6,810 bases of DNA from contig CANGSD010000065.1 of NCBI GenBank assembly GCA_947455875.1, positions 1 through 6,810 of the forward strand, written 5' to 3'. Below, one piece after another: positions 5,741 through 6,810 of this stretch. Position 1 is the first letter of the stretch, and each line of letters opens with the position of its first letter. Origin of the DNA: Comamonadaceae bacterium. Lineage in GTDB: Bacteria > Pseudomonadota > Gammaproteobacteria > Burkholderiales > Burkholderiaceae. A program made the position numbers and the translations under genes. The notes beneath the pieces are model-generated. The model searched no databases. It was not told the origin of the DNA and saw only the letters and a list, made by a program, of their open reading frames with translations.

Positions 5741-6810
5741 ACGGATTGCTCGATCAACTTCGGTCGTGTGTGGGCGCAGACCATGTGCGCAGCGAGGGCG
5801 ACCTCAGCGCCTGGGAGCGCGATTGGTCAGGCCTCTACCAGGGCAAAGCACTGGCAGTGGTGTCGCCTTCGAGCACGCAGCAGGTGGCCGATGTGGTCAA
5901 GGCCTGCGCGCTAGCCGGCGTCAGCGTCGTGGCGCAAGGGGGCAACACGGGCATGGTCGGCGGTGGCGTACCAGATGCGTCGGGCCAGCAGGTGGTGGTC
6001 AGTACGCGTCGGCTCAATCGACTGCGCGCCGTAGACACTGCCAATCTGACGATGACGGTGGAGGCAGGCTGCATCCTGCAGACTGTGCAGGACCATGCAC
6101 AAGCCCATGGCCTGTTGTTTCCCTTGAGCCTGGCTGCAGAAGGCAGCTGCACGATCGGCGGCAATCTGGCGACGAATGCCGGCGGCACGCAGGTGCTTCG
6201 CTATGGCAATGCCCGTGAGCTGTGTCTCGGGCTGGAGGTGGTCACCGCCCAGGGCGAGGTTTGGGATGGCCTGTGCGGTTTGCGCAAAGACAACACGGGC
6301 TACGACCTGCGTGATCTTTTCGTGGGCAGCGAGGGCACGCTGTGCATCATCACCGCCGCCACGCTCAAGCTGGCGCCGCGCCCGCATTCGCAGCTGACCG
6401 CGTGGGCGGTCCTGGATCGCGTGGACCAGGCGGTCGACCTGCTGGCTATGGCGCGTGAGCGTCTGGGGCCTGACCTCACCAGTTTCGAGCTGATGTCCCG
6501 GGAAAGTATCGGCCTGCTGGCCCGTCATCACCCGACTCGCCAAGCCTTGCCGCCCGAGGGACCCTGGAGCGTGCTGATCGAGGTGAGCGCCGCCTGCGAC
6601 GAAGCGACTCTGAGCGAGCGTTTGCAGCGGCTGTTCGAGCAGGCGATGGATCGTGCGTTGTTGCGTGATGGGGTGGTCGCGAGCTCGCTGGCCCAGTCGC
6701 AGGCGCTGTGGCAAGCGCGTGAGGCGCTGCCCCTGGCCCAGGCATCGGCAGGGCCTGCGTTGCGCCATGACATTGCCTTGCCGATCTCGGCGATCGACGG
6801 CTTCCTGCAA
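5737..6810 (+). CDS. FAD-linked 2-hydroxy acid dehydrogenase, D-2-hydroxyglutarate dehydrogenase/GlcD-like (3' partial)
   Basis: This flavoprotein of the VAO/PCMH fold oxidises the C2 hydroxyl of a (D-)2-hydroxy acid to the keto acid. 358 codons are visible and the frame is open at the right edge; family members are usually about 450-500 aa. The FAD domain carries VVSPSSTQQVADVV (41-54), QGGNTGMVGGGVP (67-79), VEAGCILQ (108-115), GSCTIGGNLATNAGGTQVLRYGN (136-158), GLEVVTAQGEV (165-175), LRKDNTGYDLRDLFVGSEG (182-200) and TLKLAPRP (209-216). These blocks closely follow D-2-hydroxyglutarate dehydrogenase. The substrate-binding cap begins near 220; it includes WQAREALPLAQ (325-335), whose Arg328 matches the carboxylate-binding Arg, and LRHDIALP (342-349). 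The His-rich metal site of the C-terminal part would lie beyond the window. Operon position suggests that the substrate is a sugar acid such as a tetronate rather than 2-hydroxyglutarate, but this is inference. Confidence 0.9.
   Translation, partial: MNGLLDQLRSCVGADHVRSEGDLSAWERDWSGLYQGKALAVVSPSSTQQVADVVKACALAGVSVVAQGGNTGMVGGGVPDASGQQVVVSTRRLNRLRAVDTANLTMTVEAGCILQTVQDHAQAHGLLFPLSLAAEGSCTIGGNLATNAGGTQVLRYGNARELCLGLEVVTAQGEVWDGLCGLRKDNTGYDLRDLFVGSEGTLCIITAATLKLAPRPHSQLTAWAVLDRVDQAVDLLAMARERLGPDLTSFELMSRESIGLLARHHPTRQALPPEGPWSVLIEVSAACDEATLSERLQRLFEQAMDRALLRDGVVASSLAQSQALWQAREALPLAQASAGPALRHDIALPISAIDGFLQ

Noticed and set aside
5911..6810. Open frame on the minus strand to the right edge
   Set aside because: It is antisense to the flavoprotein, whose plus-strand frame shows continuous FAD-domain motifs; no family resemblance on the minus strand.
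1..6810. CRISPR arrays, tRNA/rRNA genes, insertion sequences, attachment sites
   Set aside because: Reading both strands showed no regularly spaced repeats, no cloverleaf-like segments, no transposase or integrase motifs and no flanking terminal repeats.

Overview
The DNA is GC-rich with strong third-position GC bias, dense gene packing and 4-nt ATGA/GTGA gene overlaps. With the protein families present, this fits a proteobacterium, most plausibly a betaproteobacterium of the Burkholderiales/Alcaligenaceae type. That placement is inference from style and gene content, because no rRNA or other phylogenetic marker lies in the window.

Left part (1-2736, plus strand): two adjacent M16 (pitrilysin-like) metallopeptidase genes. 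The first enters from the left edge; its HxxEH motif would lie upstream of the window, but the downstream Glu zinc ligand is visible. The second has a signal peptide and has lost all the zinc-site residues, yet it keeps the Arg/Tyr pair of the M16 C-terminal half. Together they look like a periplasmic heteromeric protease with one catalytic and one non-catalytic subunit. The second gene carries an odd 51-residue C-terminal tail that looks like out-of-frame read-through caused by one extra T. A UUCG-loop intrinsic terminator closes the unit.

Right part (2761-6810): a divergent catabolic locus. A GntR/FadR-type (FCD domain) regulator is on the minus strand. On the plus strand, separated by a 92-bp divergent intergenic region, are a DUF1537-family four-carbon acid sugar kinase, a PdxA2-type 4-phosphate dehydrogenase and an FAD-linked dehydrogenase of the D-2-hydroxyglutarate dehydrogenase/GlcD type, which runs off the right edge. 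Start and stop codons overlap at both internal junctions, so the three enzymes are one translationally coupled operon. The intergenic region holds a good sigma70-like promoter whose spacer and -10 box carry two overlapping perfect inverted repeats, a likely operator for the divergent regulator.

How it works together (family knowledge plus inference): DUF1537 kinases phosphorylate C4 sugar acids such as D-threonate or D-erythronate at O4. PdxA2 oxidises the 4-phosphate at C3, and the product decarboxylates to dihydroxyacetone phosphate. The flavoprotein is not required by the described D-threonate route. It probably widens the substrate range by oxidising a 2-hydroxy acid, and it is the least explained part of the locus. 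No transporter, RNA gene, mobile element or CRISPR array was seen.
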